Shown here piece by piece: positions 1 through 10,261 of a DNA stretch of 64,000 bases (position 1 is the stretch's first letter; every line of letters starts with the position of its first letter). Origin of the DNA: Pseudonocardia sp. T1-2H. GTDB lineage: Bacteria > Actinomycetota > Actinomycetes > Mycobacteriales > Pseudonocardiaceae. Below the pieces are notes generated by a model. It did not search any database and was not told the DNA's origin. It worked only from the letters and a program-made list of their open reading frames with translations. The position numbers and the translations under genes are program-made. The DNA is taken from the NCBI RefSeq assembly GCF_038039215.1, contig NZ_JBBPCL010000001.1:3162001-3226000 (forward strand), read 5' to 3'.

Positions 1-506
1 TGATGGTGGGCGGCCGCGGCGAGCGGGCCGTCCGGGGTCCAGCCCTCGGCGCCGACGGTCCCGGGGGCGCGGTCCACCAGGGCGGTGGAGACCAGTGCGG
101 AGTGCACGTCGATCCGGCTGAGGTAGGCGGGCCGCCCGGCCGCGGCGCGGTCGAGCTCGGCGCGGGTGGGCACCCGGGCCGGTGACCAGCGGTTCTCCTC
201 CCATCCGTGGCCCCAGATGACGGCGGCGGGCGGGGCCGCGGCCACCGCGTCGAGCAGCTGCTCGGGCGTCCGGCATGCGCTGAGGTCCAGGCCGTGGATC
301 AGCAGGCCGGACGCGGTGGCGTGCACGTGCGCGTCGACGAAGGGCGGCGTGACGGTGGCACCGTGCCAGTCCTGCACCGCTGCCCCGGCGGCCCGGTCCG
401 CGGCGTCCGCGGCCGGGCCGGACCAGGTGATCCGGCCGTCCGCCACCTCCAGCGCCGTGGGGTGCGCTCCGGGCGTCCGGAGTCCGGTCAGCAGGGTGCG
501 GGGCAC
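1..506 (-). CDS. Amidohydrolase family protein (YtcJ-like), 3' end cut by window edge
   Basis: This is the first ~168 residues of a metal-dependent amidohydrolase that hydrolyses a C-N bond of an unidentified small substrate. A short beta-sandwich segment is followed by TPPFVDAHVHATAS, where H60 and H62 are the metal-binding HxH pair, then WGHGWEENRW, as in the YtcJ-like (Amidohydro_3) branch. The GTG at 506 is the last plausible start before the domain begins. The remaining metal ligands lie outside the window, so activity cannot be judged and the substrate is unknown. Confidence 0.75.
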   Translation of the reverse strand, partial: MPRTLLTGLRTPGAHPTALEVADGRITWSGPAADAADRAAGAAVQDWHGATVTPPFVDAHVHATASGLLIHGLDLSACRTPEQLLDAVAAAPPAAVIWGHGWEENRWSPARVPTRAELDRAAAGRPAYLSRIDVHSALVSTALVDRAPGTVGAEGWTPDGPLAAAAHH

Positions 507-536
507 ACGCGCAGGTCTATCAGCCCGGCCGGTCCG

Positions 537-725
537 TCAGTACGGGCGCCGCGGCATGAGCAGCCACAGGACCAGGTACACGATGACCTGCGAGCCCGGC
601 AGGATGAGCGACAGCAGGAACAGCAGGCGGACGACGGAGACGTTCCAGCCGAAGCGCTCCGCGAGGCCGGCGCAGACACCGGCGATGATCGCTCCCTGGC
701 GGGGACGGGTGAGGGTGGTCGCCAC
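537..725 (-). CDS. PspC domain-containing small membrane protein
   Basis: A 62-residue protein that is essentially one PspC domain: an amphipathic AIIAGVCAGLAERFGWN segment followed by a hydrophobic stretch (about residues 33-58) able to span the membrane, ending MPRRPY. PspC domains occur in phage-shock/envelope-stress systems; the role of single-domain versions is not established. The GTG at 725 is preceded by GAAGGAG, a good ribosome site; a longer in-frame N-terminus to 884 lacks family features and was not used. It precedes the amidohydrolase gene on the same strand by 30 nt. Confidence 0.75.
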   Translation of the reverse strand: MATTLTRPRQGAIIAGVCAGLAERFGWNVSVVRLLFLLSLILPGSQVIVYLVLWLLMPRRPY

Positions 726-979
726 GAGGACTCCTTCTTCGGTCAGCGGCGGCGGTCGGCGCTGCAGAACCACCGTGCCCGTACCGGGTTGGTTTCTGCT
801 CCGGGAACGCCCCGATATGTCCCCCGAGTTCCCCCGGAGGCGCGGCTGTGGACAACCGGAGGGCCGTACGGAGGAACGCGTCACTCCTTCGGCCCTCGGG
901 CCGCTGGGCCGGACGGTGGATCACCCGTTCTCCTCCACAGGTACCCGACGAGGTGCTGGTCCGGTTTCCATGATCGCCA

Positions 980-985
980 TAACGT
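980..985 (+). promoter_or_regulatory. -10 hexamer TAACGT, leaderless start for SGNH hydrolase
   Basis: TAACGT ends 7 nt before GTG 993, so transcription would start at or beside the first codon. No Shine-Dalgarno sequence is seen. Confidence 0.5.
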
Positions 986-992
986 CCGGTCC

Positions 993-2052
993 GTGCCCCG
1001 CCTCCGCCGCCTCCGTGCCGCTCCCCTGGTCGTGCTGACGACGTTCCTGCTGCTCCCCGCCGTCGGCCCGCCCGCGTGGGCGGAGGCGCCCCCGCCGACC
1101 GCTGTCGTCGCGCTCGGGGACAGCACCGCCTCCGGGGAGGGTGCGGACGCCTACGAGCCCGGCACGCGGGGAGAACGGGAACTGGTGCCACCGGTCGTCG
1201 AACGCGTTCGTGCACCGGACCGGGCTGGCGGACGCCGGGATCAACCTGGCGTGCTCGGGCGCGGACTCGGCGGACGTCGGGTTCGGCGCGCCCGGGCGGA
1301 ACGGCGAGGGATCGCAGGCCGCGCGGCTGCGGGAGATCGCCCGGACCCACCGGGTCGTGGCCGTCACGCTGCAGGTCGGCGCGAACGACGAGCCGGCGCT
1401 GACCCGCACCGCGGTGGCGTGCATCCGGACCTTCGTGGACCCGACCGTCGCGCCGTGCCGGGACACCGTCGGGCCGCAGTGGGCCGGACGGCTCGCGGCG
1501 ATGGCCCCGCATGTCGAGGCGGCGGTGCGGGACGTGCAGCAGGCCATGCGGGACGCCGGGTACGCCGATGACGGCTACGCGTTCGTCCTGGCGTCCTACG
1601 CGTCCCCGGTCACGGAGGCCATGGGGCCGCTGCACGGTGTGGAGGGCTGCCCGCTCAGCCGGCCGGACGCGGGCTGGGGCCGTACGGTCGCGTTCCCGCA
1701 GCTCGCCGAGGCGCTGCGCGGGGTGGCCGAGCGGACCGGCGTGCGGTTCCTGGACCTCTCCCGCGCCACGGAGGGGCACGAGGCGTGCAGCCGCGGCACG
1801 GCCGCCGGCGAGTGGCAGCGGCGGATCACGGTGGACCCGCAGGCGCTGGTCCACGGCCGGCTCGACGCCCTCGGCCAGCACCTCTTCCAGGAGTCCTTCC
1901 ACCCGAACGCCGAGGCGCACGCGCTGCTGGGCGGGTGCCTCGGCGAGTTCGTGAAGGCCGGGGCGCGGCAGGGCGCCTGCGAGGTCACCCCGCAGGGCGG
2001 CCTGCGGGCGAACTCGGGCCTGCCGCCGCCGATCACGTCGGCAGCGGTCTGA
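993..2052 (+). CDS. Secreted SGNH/GDSL hydrolase, reading frame broken by a +1 shift near 1168
   Basis: Probably a secreted esterase/lipase-like enzyme. The first part begins at GTG 993 with an Arg-rich, hydrophobic signal peptide ending near PAWAEA, followed by block I VALGDSTASGEG with the nucleophilic Ser. The rest lies in the +1 frame from about 1168: GNWCHRSSNAFVHRTGL, block II GADSADVGF, block III VGANDEPA and block V SFHPNAEAH with the catalytic His. Every catalytic block survives, so the break (one extra G in the GGGG run 1168-1171 would explain it) looks like a sequencing indel or a very recent mutation. Putting the frames together gives about 352 residues. A TAACGT hexamer 7 nt before the GTG supports a leaderless start. 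Confidence 0.75.
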
Positions 2053-2063
2053 GGCCCAGGGCC

Positions 2064-3191
2064 CTAGAGGACGACCAGGTCCCGGGGGCGCTTGTTGAGC
2101 TGCTCGCAGCCGTCCTCGGTGACCACGACGATGTCCTCGATGCGGGCGCCCCAGCGTCCTTCCTGGTAGATGCCCGGCTCGATGCTGAAGGCCATCCCGG
2201 GCTCGAGCGGCAGGGCGTTGCCGCCGACGATGTAGGGCTCCTCGTGCACGTCGAGCCCGATGCCGTGCCCGGTGCGGTGCACGAACTGCGCGCCGAAGCC
2301 CGCCTCGGCGATCGGGGCCCGGGCCGCGTCGTCGACCTGCTCGGCCGTCACGCCGGGGCGGACGAACCGCACCGCACGGTCCTGGGCCTCCTGCAGCACC
2401 GCGTAGGTGTCCCGGACCTCGGCGGACGGCGCGGCGCCGACCGCGTAGGTGCGGGTGGAGTCCGAGTTGTAACCGCCGGGCAGCGGCCCGCCGATGTCGA
2501 TGACGACGACGTCGCCGCTCTCGATCACCCGGTCCGACACGTCGTGGTGCGGGCTGGCCCCGTTCGGCCCGGACCCGACGATCACGAACGCGGCGGCGGC
2601 GTGCCCCTCCTCGAGGATCGCGTCCGCGATGTCCGCGCCGACCTGCGCCTCGGTCCGGCCGGGCTTGAGGAACTCCGCCATCCGTGCGTGCACCCGGTCG
2701 ATGGCCGCGCCGGCCTCGCGCAGCTGCGCCACCTCGGCCGCGTCCTTCCGCATCCGCAGCTCACGCAGGATCGGGTCCGCGAGCGTCTGGCCGACCTCCG
2801 GGAACGCGTCGCGCAGCCGCAGGACGTGCCGGGCGGGCATCCCGTCCGCGACGGCCATCCGGGACGGACCGCCCGCCAGGTCGCTGACCAGCAGGTAGGG
2901 GTCCTCCCCGTCCGTCCACGTCAACACCTCGACGCCGAGCTCCTCGAGCGGCACCCCGGCGAACCCGGGCGCCTCCAGCTTCGGGACCACCAGCGCCGGC
3001 GGGGCCAGGTGACCTGCGGCGGGGAGCACCAGGCAGGTCAGCCGCTCGTGGGACTCGCCCTCGTGGCCCAGCAGGTACCGGAGATCGGTGCCCGGGGTGA
3101 TCAGCACGACGTCCGAGTCCTGGGCGGCGGCGACCTCACCGGCGCGGCGCAGGCGGTCGGCGAGCAGCTCGGTGGGGACGGCAGCAGTCAT
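2064..3191 (-). CDS. M24 family Xaa-Pro aminopeptidase/dipeptidase
   Basis: A 375-residue cytosolic metallopeptidase predicted to cleave peptides with proline after the scissile bond. The N-terminal creatinase-like domain covers roughly residues 1-150 and the pita-bread catalytic domain 155-375. All five metal ligands are visible: D232 (VVVIDIGG), D244 (YNSDSTRT), H309 ([15 protein letters not shown]), E338 (SIEPGIY) and E352 (ARIEDIVVV). It corresponds in position to Rv2089c (pepE) of M. tuberculosis. The ATG at 3191 is preceded by TATCCT and 7 nt, indicating a leaderless start; longer in-frame starts lack support. It is divergent from the exonuclease gene. Confidence 0.9.
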   Translation of the reverse strand: MTAAVPTELLADRLRRAGEVAAAQDSDVVLITPGTDLRYLLGHEGESHERLTCLVLPAAGHLAPPALVVPKLEAPGFAGVPLEELGVEVLTWTDGEDPYLLVSDLAGGPSRMAVADGMPARHVLRLRDAFPEVGQTLADPILRELRMRKDAAEVAQLREAGAAIDRVHARMAEFLKPGRTEAQVGADIADAILEEGHAAAAFVIVGSGPNGASPHHDVSDRVIESGDVVVIDIGGPLPGGYNSDSTRTYAVGAAPSAEVRDTYAVLQEAQDRAVRFVRPGVTAEQVDDAARAPIAEAGFGAQFVHRTGHGIGLDVHEEPYIVGGNALPLEPGMAFSIEPGIYQEGRWGARIEDIVVVTEDGCEQLNKRPRDLVVL

Positions 3192-3198
3192 GTCGACG

Positions 3199-3204
3199 AG
3201 GATA
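3199..3204 (-). promoter_or_regulatory. -10 hexamer TATCCT, leaderless start for M24 peptidase
   Basis: On the minus strand TATCCT is followed by 7 nt and ATG 3191. Confidence 0.5.
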
Positions 3205-3258
3205 TTCCGGGCGGCCCGTCGGGTGGAGCCGGGATCGGGGCTGGCATATTCCCTCACC

Positions 3259-4230
3259 GTGACCGACGACCGTCCCGTGATGCTGCTCGACGCCGCCAGC
3301 ATGTACTTCCGCGCCTACTACGGCGTCCCGGAGTCGATCACGGCCCCGGACGGGACGCCGGTGAACGCGGTCCGCGGGTTCTGCGACATGGTCTCCCGGC
3401 TGGTGACCGAGCAGCGGCCGTCGCGGCTCGTCGCCTGCCTGGACCTGGACTGGCGCCCCGCGTTCCGGGTGGCGGCGCTGCCCTCCTACAAGGCGCACCG
3501 GGTGGTGGCCGAGCAGGCGGCGGACACCAATCCGGCCGGGATCCCCGAGGAGGTCCCGGACACGCTCGGCCCGCAGGTCCCGATCCTGCTGGAGGTCCTC
3601 GCCGCGGCGGGGATCGCGACCGGCGGGGCCGAAGGCCACGAGGCGGACGACGTGATCGGCACGCTCGCGCACACCGAGTCGGTGGACCCGGTGCTCGCGG
3701 TGAGCGGGGACCGGGACCTCATGCAGATCGTCCGCGAGGAGCCGACGCCGGTGCGGCTGCTCTACGTCGGCCGCGGGCTGGCGAAGGCGGAGCTGCTGGG
3801 GCCGGCGGAGGTCGCCGAGAAGTACGCGGTGCCCGTCGGCCGGGCCGGCGAGGCCTACGCGGAGATGGCGATGCTCCGCGGGGACCCCTCGGACGGGCTG
3901 CCGGGCGTCCCGGGCGTCGGGGCGAAGACGGCGGCGACGCTGGTGAGCCGCTTCGGCTCGTGGGCGGAGCTGCGCGCCGCGATCACCGACGCCGGGGACA
4001 CGCGGCTGGCGTCCACGGTGCGGTCCAAGCTCGCGGCCGCGGCGCCGTACTTGGAGGTCGTCGAGCCGGTGGTGCGGGTGGTGCAGGACGCGCCCGTGCA
4101 CCTGGACCGGCCGGACACCCTGCCCGCGACGCCCGCGGACCCCGACGCGCTCGTGGCGCTTGCGGAGCGGTGGGGGCTGACGTCGTCGATGAAGCGGCTG
4201 GTCACGGCCCTGCACAAGGCGGCGTCCTAG
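3259..4230 (+). CDS. 5'-3' exonuclease (FEN/Pol I N-terminal domain family)
   Basis: A 323-residue stand-alone structure-specific nuclease equivalent to the 5'-nuclease domain of DNA polymerase I, expected to remove RNA primers and flaps. Visible features are the N-terminal acidic motif [16 protein letters not shown], the helical-arch lysine region LPSYKAHR, the acidic pair [22 protein letters not shown], and the helix-3-turn-helix [16 protein letters not shown] that grips DNA. Position and strand match Rv2090. GTG 3259 was chosen because it precedes the first conserved strand by eight residues; ATG 3280 is a possible alternative. Confidence 0.9.
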   Translation: MTDDRPVMLLDAASMYFRAYYGVPESITAPDGTPVNAVRGFCDMVSRLVTEQRPSRLVACLDLDWRPAFRVAALPSYKAHRVVAEQAADTNPAGIPEEVPDTLGPQVPILLEVLAAAGIATGGAEGHEADDVIGTLAHTESVDPVLAVSGDRDLMQIVREEPTPVRLLYVGRGLAKAELLGPAEVAEKYAVPVGRAGEAYAEMAMLRGDPSDGLPGVPGVGAKTAATLVSRFGSWAELRAAITDAGDTRLASTVRSKLAAAAPYLEVVEPVVRVVQDAPVHLDRPDTLPATPADPDALVALAERWGLTSSMKRLVTALHKAAS

Positions 4231-4316
4231 ACAGTTCGGCAAGGACGGCGCGCCGCTACCCGGCGGTGGCGGGCACGGCGTCCCGGCACGCGGGAGCGGC
4301 CCGGCGGGTTCCGGGG

Positions 4317-5570
4317 TCAGACGCGCCGTACCTGGTACGTCCCGTCCTCGTCCAGGATCGTGACGGGCACTTTCACGGCCTCGCCGTCGACTTTCGCGTC
4401 GCAGGTGAATGCGCTCCCGGGCGCGACCTCGACCCCGCTCGGGCAGCTCACGTCCGTGGCGCCGAGCTTGTAGTCCTGCTGCAGGATCCGGGCGACGCCC
4501 TGGTTGAGCGCGCCCTGGTCCAAGGTGCGGGTGGTCAGGTATCCCGGCGTCACGAACAGGACGACGGCGGCCGCGACGAGCAGCACGAGCACCAGACCGC
4601 CGGTGACGAACGGGAGCGGCGAACGCCCCGGCCGACCCGGCGAACGGCGGGACCCGCGCTGCGCCTCGCGCGGGTCCCAGGCCGGCGGCATGGGGGCTTC
4701 GCGGCCCTGCTGTCCGGGTCTGCCCGGGTGCCCGGCCCAGGCCTGCTCGTCGGGCGGGCCCTGCGTGCCGTGTTCCGGGGACCATCCCTGCTCACCCGAC
4801 CACGCCGGCTGGCGCCCCTGGTCGACGGGGCCGTCGGGCCACCCCTGGCGGTCGCCGCCCCGGCCCTGCTCGGTCTCCTCGCGGCTGCCGGCGCCGTCCC
4901 ACTCCTGTTCCGGGGCCCACTGCTGCTCCCGGGCCGGGTCGCCCCCGCCCTCGGGGGCACGGTCCGTGTACCGGCCGCGGTCGGCGTCCTGGGCCTGGTC
5001 CTCGTGCCACCCCCCGGTCGACGAGGCGATACCGCCCTGGTCGGTGCCGGTGGGATCCCAGCCCTGATCGGTGCCGGTGGTGGGTTCCCAGCCCTGGTCG
5101 GTGCCCGAAGGCGACCAGTTCTGCTCCCTGCCACCGGACGGCGACCAGCCCTGCTCGGCGTCCGGCCGGTGGCCGGACCAGCCCTGGTCCGGTTCGCCCT
5201 GCCGGCGGTCCCCGTACTGCTGTCCGCCGTACTGCTGCTCGCCGGGGTGCGACCCGTATCCGGGCTGCTGCGGGTGGTCGTACCAGGCCTGGTCGTACCG
5301 CGGCCGGTCGTAGCGAGCCTGCCCGTACTGCCCCGGCCCGGACTGCGCGCCGCTGTACTGCGCGCCGTGCTGCGGCGACCCGTACCCGGCCTGCTCGCCC
5401 TGGTCCTGGCCGGCGGAACCCCAGCCCTGCCCGGCCTGCGGCTCCGCCGACCAGCCACCTCCCCAGCCACCGGCGGGGGGCGTGCCCCAGTCCGGCTCGT
5501 CGGGAGCCTGCGGGCTGTCGGCGTCGTCCCCGCGGCGGGGCGTGCCGTGCGGTCCCTGTGGCGTGCTCAT
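4317..5570 (-). CDS. DUF4333 membrane protein with long Gln/Gly/Trp-rich N-terminus
   Basis: A 417-residue protein in three parts: a low-complexity, probably disordered cytoplasmic N-terminus (about residues 1-310) rich in Gln, Gly, Asp, Trp and Pro with short repeats of the type TDQGWxPTG; one transmembrane helix LPFVTGGLVLVLLVAAAVVL; and an extracytoplasmic DUF4333 domain with the usual two cysteines (DVSCPSG, FTCDAKV). DUF4333 has no defined biochemical function. It corresponds to Rv2091c in the same place beside helY. ATG 5570 is preceded by GGGAAGG. Confidence 0.8.
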   Translation of the reverse strand: MSTPQGPHGTPRRGDDADSPQAPDEPDWGTPPAGGWGGGWSAEPQAGQGWGSAGQDQGEQAGYGSPQHGAQYSGAQSGPGQYGQARYDRPRYDQAWYDHPQQPGYGSHPGEQQYGGQQYGDRRQGEPDQGWSGHRPDAEQGWSPSGGREQNWSPSGTDQGWEPTTGTDQGWDPTGTDQGGIASSTGGWHEDQAQDADRGRYTDRAPEGGGDPAREQQWAPEQEWDGAGSREETEQGRGGDRQGWPDGPVDQGRQPAWSGEQGWSPEHGTQGPPDEQAWAGHPGRPGQQGREAPMPPAWDPREAQRGSRRSPGRPGRSPLPFVTGGLVLVLLVAAAVVLFVTPGYLTTRTLDQGALNQGVARILQQDYKLGATDVSCPSGVEVAPGSAFTCDAKVDGEAVKVPVTILDEDGTYQVRRV

Positions 5571-5813
5571 CGAGAACCTTCCCGTGTCCGGCCGTCCGCG
5601 GCCCGTGCGACGTGCACCGTCCGGCGGGCACCGGTGGTGCTCACTCGCGGACGGTCCGGCGATCAAAGCACAGGCCCGGGCCGCGTGGCAGCGGTTCGGG
5701 GACCGCCCCCGCCGAGCGGGGCGACCGCACCGCCGAGCGTGCCGGCCGGCCTGCGCGGCAGGCACCCGCGGTGCCCGGGTGGTCACCGCGCGTCCTCGCC
5801 GACCTTCCACCGA

Positions 5814-8587
5814 TCAGGCGACCCCGGCCGCCACGACCCCGCGACGCACCGCGCCCGCGGCGAGCGCCGCCGTCCGCCCGACCGGTGTCCCACGCCCGGC
5901 GACCCCGGCGATCTGCTCCAGCAGGTCCAGCACCTGCCGGGTCCAGCGCACGAAGTCTCCGGCGGAGAGTTCCTGCCCGTTGCGCTCGGCCGCGGCGAGG
6001 ACCTGCCCGAGGGACTCCCCCTGGCCCAGCGGTGCATCGGCCAGGCGAACCCGAGATCGGGCTCGCGGGTGCGGTCGATCTTGTGGCGGCGCTCGTCCGA
6101 CTCGAGGTCGCTCCAGATCCGGACGGTCTTCTCCAGCGCCTCGGACACCGCACCGGCGGGGACCCGCGGCACGGGTGCGTTGTCCCGGCGGGTCTCGTAG
6201 ACCAGCGCGGACACCACCGCGGCGAGCTCGGCCGGGTCCAGCCCCTCCCAGACCTCGTGGCGCAGGCATTCGGCGGCGAGCAGGTCCGACTCGCCCCAGA
6301 GCCGGGCGAGCCTGCGCCCGTTGTCCGTGACGTCGTCGCCGTCGAGGTAGCCGCGCTCGGTGAGCAGCGCGCGGATCCGGTCGAAGCCGCGGGCCAGCGA
6401 GTGCGTGGTGGCTCGGACCTTCTGCCGGATCTGGTCGGTCTCCCGCTCGAGCCGGGCGTACCGCTCGCCCCACCGGGCATGGGCCTCGCGGTCCGCGCAG
6501 CCGTGGCACGGGTGTGAGCGCAGCGCCCGGCGCAGGGTGGCGAGCTCGGGGTCGTCCGCGGCGGCGCTGCGGCCGCGCCGGCGCTGCGGCACGGGCGGCT
6601 CGATGCCGGTGTCCCGCAGCGACGAGGCCAGGTCCCGGCGCACCCGCGGCGAGCGGTGGTCCACGTGCTTGGGCAGGCGCATCCGGCCCAGCGCCTCGAC
6701 GGGCGTGGGGAAGTCCGCCGCGGAGAGCCGCCCGGCCCAGCGGTCCTCGGACAGCACCAGCGGTCGCACGTCCCCGTCCGGCTCGACCCCCGGGTCCAGG
6801 ACGACGGCGAGGCCCGCCCGCTTCCCGCCGGGCACGGCGATGACGTCGCCCGGCTTCAGGGTCCGCAGCGCCTCCGCGGCGGCGTCCCGGCGGTCCGCGC
6901 TGCCCTGCCGGCTCAGCGACTTCTCGCGGTCCGAGACCTGGCGCCGCAGCCGCGCGTACTCGTTGAAGTCCCCGAGGTGGCACTGCATCGACTCGGCGTA
7001 GGCGTCGAGCGTCTCCTGGTTGCGCTCGATCCGCCGGGCCATCCCGACGACCGAGCGGTCCGCCTGGAACTGGCCGAAGGACTGCTCCAGCAGGTCCCGC
7101 CCCGCGTCGACGCCGAGGCGTCCGACCAGGTTGACCGCCATGTTGTAGCCGGCGCGGAACGAGCTGCGCAGCGGGTACGTGCGCGTCGACGCCAGCCCGG
7201 CGACCTGCTCGGGGTCCACCCCCGGCGCCCAGATGACGACGGCGTGCCCCTCGACGTCGATCCCGCGCCGCCCGGCCCGGCCGGTGAGCTGGGTGTACTC
7301 CCCGGGCGTCAGCTCGACGTGGGCCTCGCCGTTGTACTTGACGAGCTTCTCCAGCACGACCGTGCGGGCGGGCATGTTGATGCCCAGCGCGAGGGTCTCG
7401 GTGGCGAACACGCACCGCACGAGCCCCTCGACGAACAGCTCCTCGACGGTCTCCTTGAACGCCGGCAGCATCCCGGCGTGGTGCGCGGCGATGCCCCGCT
7501 CCAGCGCGTCGCGCCACTCCCAGTAGCCCAGCACCGCGAGATCGGCCTGCGGCAGGTCCCCGGTGTGCTTCTCGACGATGCGGCGGATCTCGTCGACCTC
7601 GTCCTCGCTGGTCAGCCGCAGCCCCGCGCGCACACACTGCCCGACGGCGGCGTCGCAGCCCGCGCGGCTGAACACGAACGTGATGGCCGGCAGCAGGCCG
7701 TTGCGGTCCAGCCGGTCGATCACCGTGACGCGGGACGGCGGCCGGTACCCGGAGCGCTGCCCGGGACCGGGCCGCCCCGCCCGGCCGCCGCGGCCGCGGC
7801 CCCGGTCCCAGCCCGAGATGGAGTCCCGCCGCTCGAGCTCGCGGGTCTGCCGCGCCAGTTCGGGGTCGACCGTCAGCTCCCCGGAGGAGCTCTCCGCGAA
7901 CAGGTCGAACATCCGGTTCCCGACCATCATGTGCTGCCACAGCGGCACCGGCCGGATCTCGTCCACGACGACCGTGGTGTCCCCGCGCACGGTGACCAGC
8001 CAGTCCCCGAACTCCTCGGCGTTGCTGACCGTGGCGGACAGGCTGACCAGCGCGACGTGCTCGGGCAGCTGGAGGATGACCTCCTCCCACACGGCGCCGC
8101 GGAAACGGTCCGCGAGGTAGTGCACCTCGTCCATGACGACGTAGCCGAGGTGCTCCAGGGACCGGGAACCCGCGTAGATCATGTTCCGCAGCACCTCGGT
8201 GGTCATCACGACCACCTGCGCGTCCGGGTTCACGCTGGTGTCCCCGGTGAGCAGGCCGACCGCGGCCTGCCCGTGCCGGGCCACGAGGTCCGCGTACTTC
8301 TGGTTCGACAGCGCCTTGATCGGCGTCGTGTAGAAGCACTTGAGGCCCTGGGCGAGCGCGAGGTGCACCGCGAACTCGCCGACGACCGTCTTGCCCGCGC
8401 CCGTGGGGGCGCAGAGGAGGACCCCGTGCCCGTCCTCCAGCGCACCGCACGCCGCGCGCTGGAACCCGTCGAGCTCGAACGGGAGCGTGCCGGTGAACTC
8501 GGTCAGCCGGGGGCGGGCCGTGCGGGCCTTGGCCGAGGCGTACGCCGCGGCGGGGGAGACCGGCAGAGCCGGTGTGCTACTGGCCAC
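5814..8587 (-). CDS. helY: HelY-type Ski2/Mtr4-like DExH helicase, C-terminal frameshift near 6019
   Basis: A roughly 925-residue superfamily 2 helicase of the Ski2/Mtr4 class, probably RNA-directed. RecA domain 1 has CAPTGAGKT (K66) and MDEVHYLAD (D153-H156) plus SLSATVSN; RecA domain 2 has FSRAGCD, FATETLALGINMPA and QLTGRAGRRG. The DSHCT-type C-terminal domain runs through TREPDLGFAWPMHRWA, after which the frame changes: the family-like ending (GESLGQVLAAAERNGQ... to GVVAAGVA) is in another frame and stops at 5814. Adding one base to the CCCCC run 6017-6021 restores a single frame (HRWARGESLGQVL). If uncorrected the protein would end in about 75 unrelated Arg/Ser-rich residues at 5783. Start is GTG 8587. 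Matches Rv2092c. Confidence 0.88.
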
Positions 8588-8613
8588 CTCACCAGGCTGT
8601 CACACCTCACCTA

Positions 8614-8633
8614 CTGTTCGCCGTCGCGAACAG
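8614..8633. repeat. Perfect 8-bp inverted repeat upstream of helY
   Basis: CTGTTCGC and GCGAACAG are separated by CGTC, 27 nt upstream of the helY start and downstream of tatC. It could be a small operator or the end signal of the tat transcript. It has the GTTC-GAAC order, the reverse of an actinobacterial LexA box. Confidence 0.4.
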
Positions 8634-8718
8634 GGGTGGGCCCGCTCACGCACAGGTCCACTGCCCGCGCACATGCTCCGAGCCGTGCGTCGGCACGCGG
8701 CCCCGTGCGTCAGCGGGG

Positions 8719-9696
8719 TCAGGTGACGTCGTTGAGGCCGCCGCCCCGGTAGTGGTCGGGGTCCCTGGGGCCCGGCGGCTCCACCGGTGTGGTCACGACC
8801 GGTGAGGGCGCCTCGACGGCGCTGGGCGTGGTGTCGATCGGGGAGGGCTCGTCCGGGTCCCAGTCGTCCCAGCCCTCGGCGACGCGGCGCTTGTCCTTGC
8901 GCCGGTCGTGCACCCGGGAGATCTGGATGGCCACTTCGAAGAGGATCGTCAGCGCGGCGGCGAGGGCCGTCATGGAGATGGGGTCCTGGCCGGGCGTGGC
9001 GATCGCGGCGAACACGAACAGGCCGAAGATCAGCCCGCGGCGGGACTTGCGCAGCCGCTCGTAGCTGAGGATGCCGACCTGGTTGAGCATCACCACCAGC
9101 AGCGGGATCTCGAAGCTCACCCCGAAGATCAGCAGCAGCGCGATGACGAAGCCGAAGTAGCTGTCGCCGGAGAGCGCCGTCGTCTGGACCTCGCTGCCGA
9201 TCGTCAGCAGGAAGGACAGGCCCTGCGAGACGACGAAGTACGCGAGCACCGCGCCGGCGACGAAGAGCACCGCGGCCACGGACACGAAGATCAGCGCGAA
9301 GCGGCGTTCCTTCGCGTACAGGCCGGGCACGATGAACGCCCAGAGCTGGTAGAGCCACACCGGGCAGGCCAGCACCACGCCCGCGGTGGTGCCCACCTTG
9401 AGCCGCAGCGTGAACTGGTCGAAGGGGCCCGTGCCGAGCAACGTGCAGGAACCGTCCGCGGTGAACTGGGCCCGCGCCGACGCCGGCAGGGAGCAGTAGG
9501 GCTCCTTCAGCAGCGCGCCGAGGCTGGGCCCGCCGAAGAACCCGACCTCGAACCAGATGTAGCCGACGATCGTCGTGACCAGGATGGCGAGCAGCGCTAT
9601 CCCGAGCCGGTTCCGCAGCTCGTAGAGATGCTCGATCAGCGTCATCGTGCCGTCGGGACTCTTCGGCCGACGGCGCCCCAGCTTGAGCTTGACCAC
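8719..9696 (-). CDS. tatC: Sec-independent protein translocase subunit TatC
   Basis: A 325-residue inner-membrane protein that, with TatB/TatA, recognises twin-arginine signal peptides of folded exported proteins. It shows the conserved N-terminal [14 protein letters not shown] segment, six hydrophobic spans, the FxxxLK-type region FTLRLKVG, the conserved P in [14 protein letters not shown], and [14 protein letters not shown] before the last spans. The hydrophilic tail of about 75 residues (acidic, then Pro-rich) is longer than in enterobacteria but common in actinobacteria. It follows tatA by 12 nt on the same strand. Start GTG 9696. Confidence 0.95.
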   Translation of the reverse strand: MVKLKLGRRRPKSPDGTMTLIEHLYELRNRLGIALLAILVTTIVGYIWFEVGFFGGPSLGALLKEPYCSLPASARAQFTADGSCTLLGTGPFDQFTLRLKVGTTAGVVLACPVWLYQLWAFIVPGLYAKERRFALIFVSVAAVLFVAGAVLAYFVVSQGLSFLLTIGSEVQTTALSGDSYFGFVIALLLIFGVSFEIPLLVVMLNQVGILSYERLRKSRRGLIFGLFVFAAIATPGQDPISMTALAAALTILFEVAIQISRVHDRRKDKRRVAEGWDDWDPDEPSPIDTTPSAVEAPSPVVTTPVEPPGPRDPDHYRGGGLNDVT

Positions 9697-9708
9697 GTGC
9701 GCGAACGC

Positions 9709-9981
9709 CTACTGCGGGGTATCGGTACGACCCGGCTGGGCCGTCGGGGCGTCGATGTGGGCCGGGGGCACCTTGTCCGACGGCGGCAGGGCCGACGGCG
9801 GCGGGACGGCGCCCTCGTCCTGGTCCTTCTTCGGGTCGTCCTTCATGCCCTTCATCTCGCCCTTGAAGATGCGGGCGGACTGACCGACCGAGCGCGCCAT
9901 GTCCGGGAGCTTCTTGGCGCCGAAGAGCAACAGCACCACCACCACCAGGATGACGAACTCCCAGCCACCGAGGTTCGGCAT
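9709..9981 (-). CDS. tatA: Sec-independent protein translocase subunit TatA
   Basis: A 90-residue pore-forming Tat subunit: short N-terminus, a single membrane helix (GWEFVILVVVVLLLFGAKKLPDMARSVG, containing the FGAKKLP hinge), an amphipathic helix, and a Pro/Asp-rich soluble tail. ATG 9981 follows a GGAAGGATC ribosome site. It lies between the pafC-linked small membrane protein and tatC, the mycobacterial order Rv2095c-Rv2093c. Confidence 0.93.
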   Translation of the reverse strand: MPNLGGWEFVILVVVVLLLFGAKKLPDMARSVGQSARIFKGEMKGMKDDPKKDQDEGAVPPPSALPPSDKVPPAHIDAPTAQPGRTDTPQ

Positions 9982-10069
9982 GACCTGATCCTTCCGACGG
10001 AGCGAGAGACGGTGCCGATAGTACGCATCCGCGTTCACCGCGCCAGAATGCCCGGCTCGAACGGCGAGG

Positions 10070-10261
10070 TCAGGGCTCCCTGCGGGCCCTGATCGCGGCC
10101 GCGGACGCCACAAGCGGGGCGATTCCGGACATCGTCGAGCGGCGGAGGCGAACCAGGCTGCGGGCGAGCCGCCGCAGATGCCCCAGCAGCAGCACCAGGA
10201 GCAGCAGCAGCGCCAGCAGCCCGACCGCCGCCACGAGGATCGGCACCACGAACCCGCTCAC
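10070..10261 (-). CDS. Small single-span membrane protein coupled to pafC
   Basis: A 63-residue protein with one strongly hydrophobic helix (about residues 4-27, rich in Leu/Val) and a basic C-terminal half (HLRRLARSLVRLRR). No family was recognised. Its GTG start overlaps the TGA stop of pafC as GTGA, so it should be translated by coupling with pafC and belong to the pafBC transcript. Mycobacteria have no recognised gene between pafC and tatA. The long helix and coupling make it likely to be real; the function is unknown. Confidence 0.6.
   Translation of the reverse strand: MSGFVVPILVAAVGLLALLLLLVLLLGHLRRLARSLVRLRRSTMSGIAPLVASAAAIRARREP

Noticed and set aside
1785..6200. Very long open frames antisense to annotated genes (also 32654-37300 and 6656-8752)
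   Set aside because: They mirror the codon pattern of the real genes on the other strand, are rich in Arg/Gly/Pro/Ala, and contain no recognisable motif. High third-position GC keeps shadow frames open.
8614..8633. LexA/SOS box upstream of helY
   Set aside because: The palindrome reads GTTC...GAAC, the opposite order to the GAAC...GTTC SOS box.
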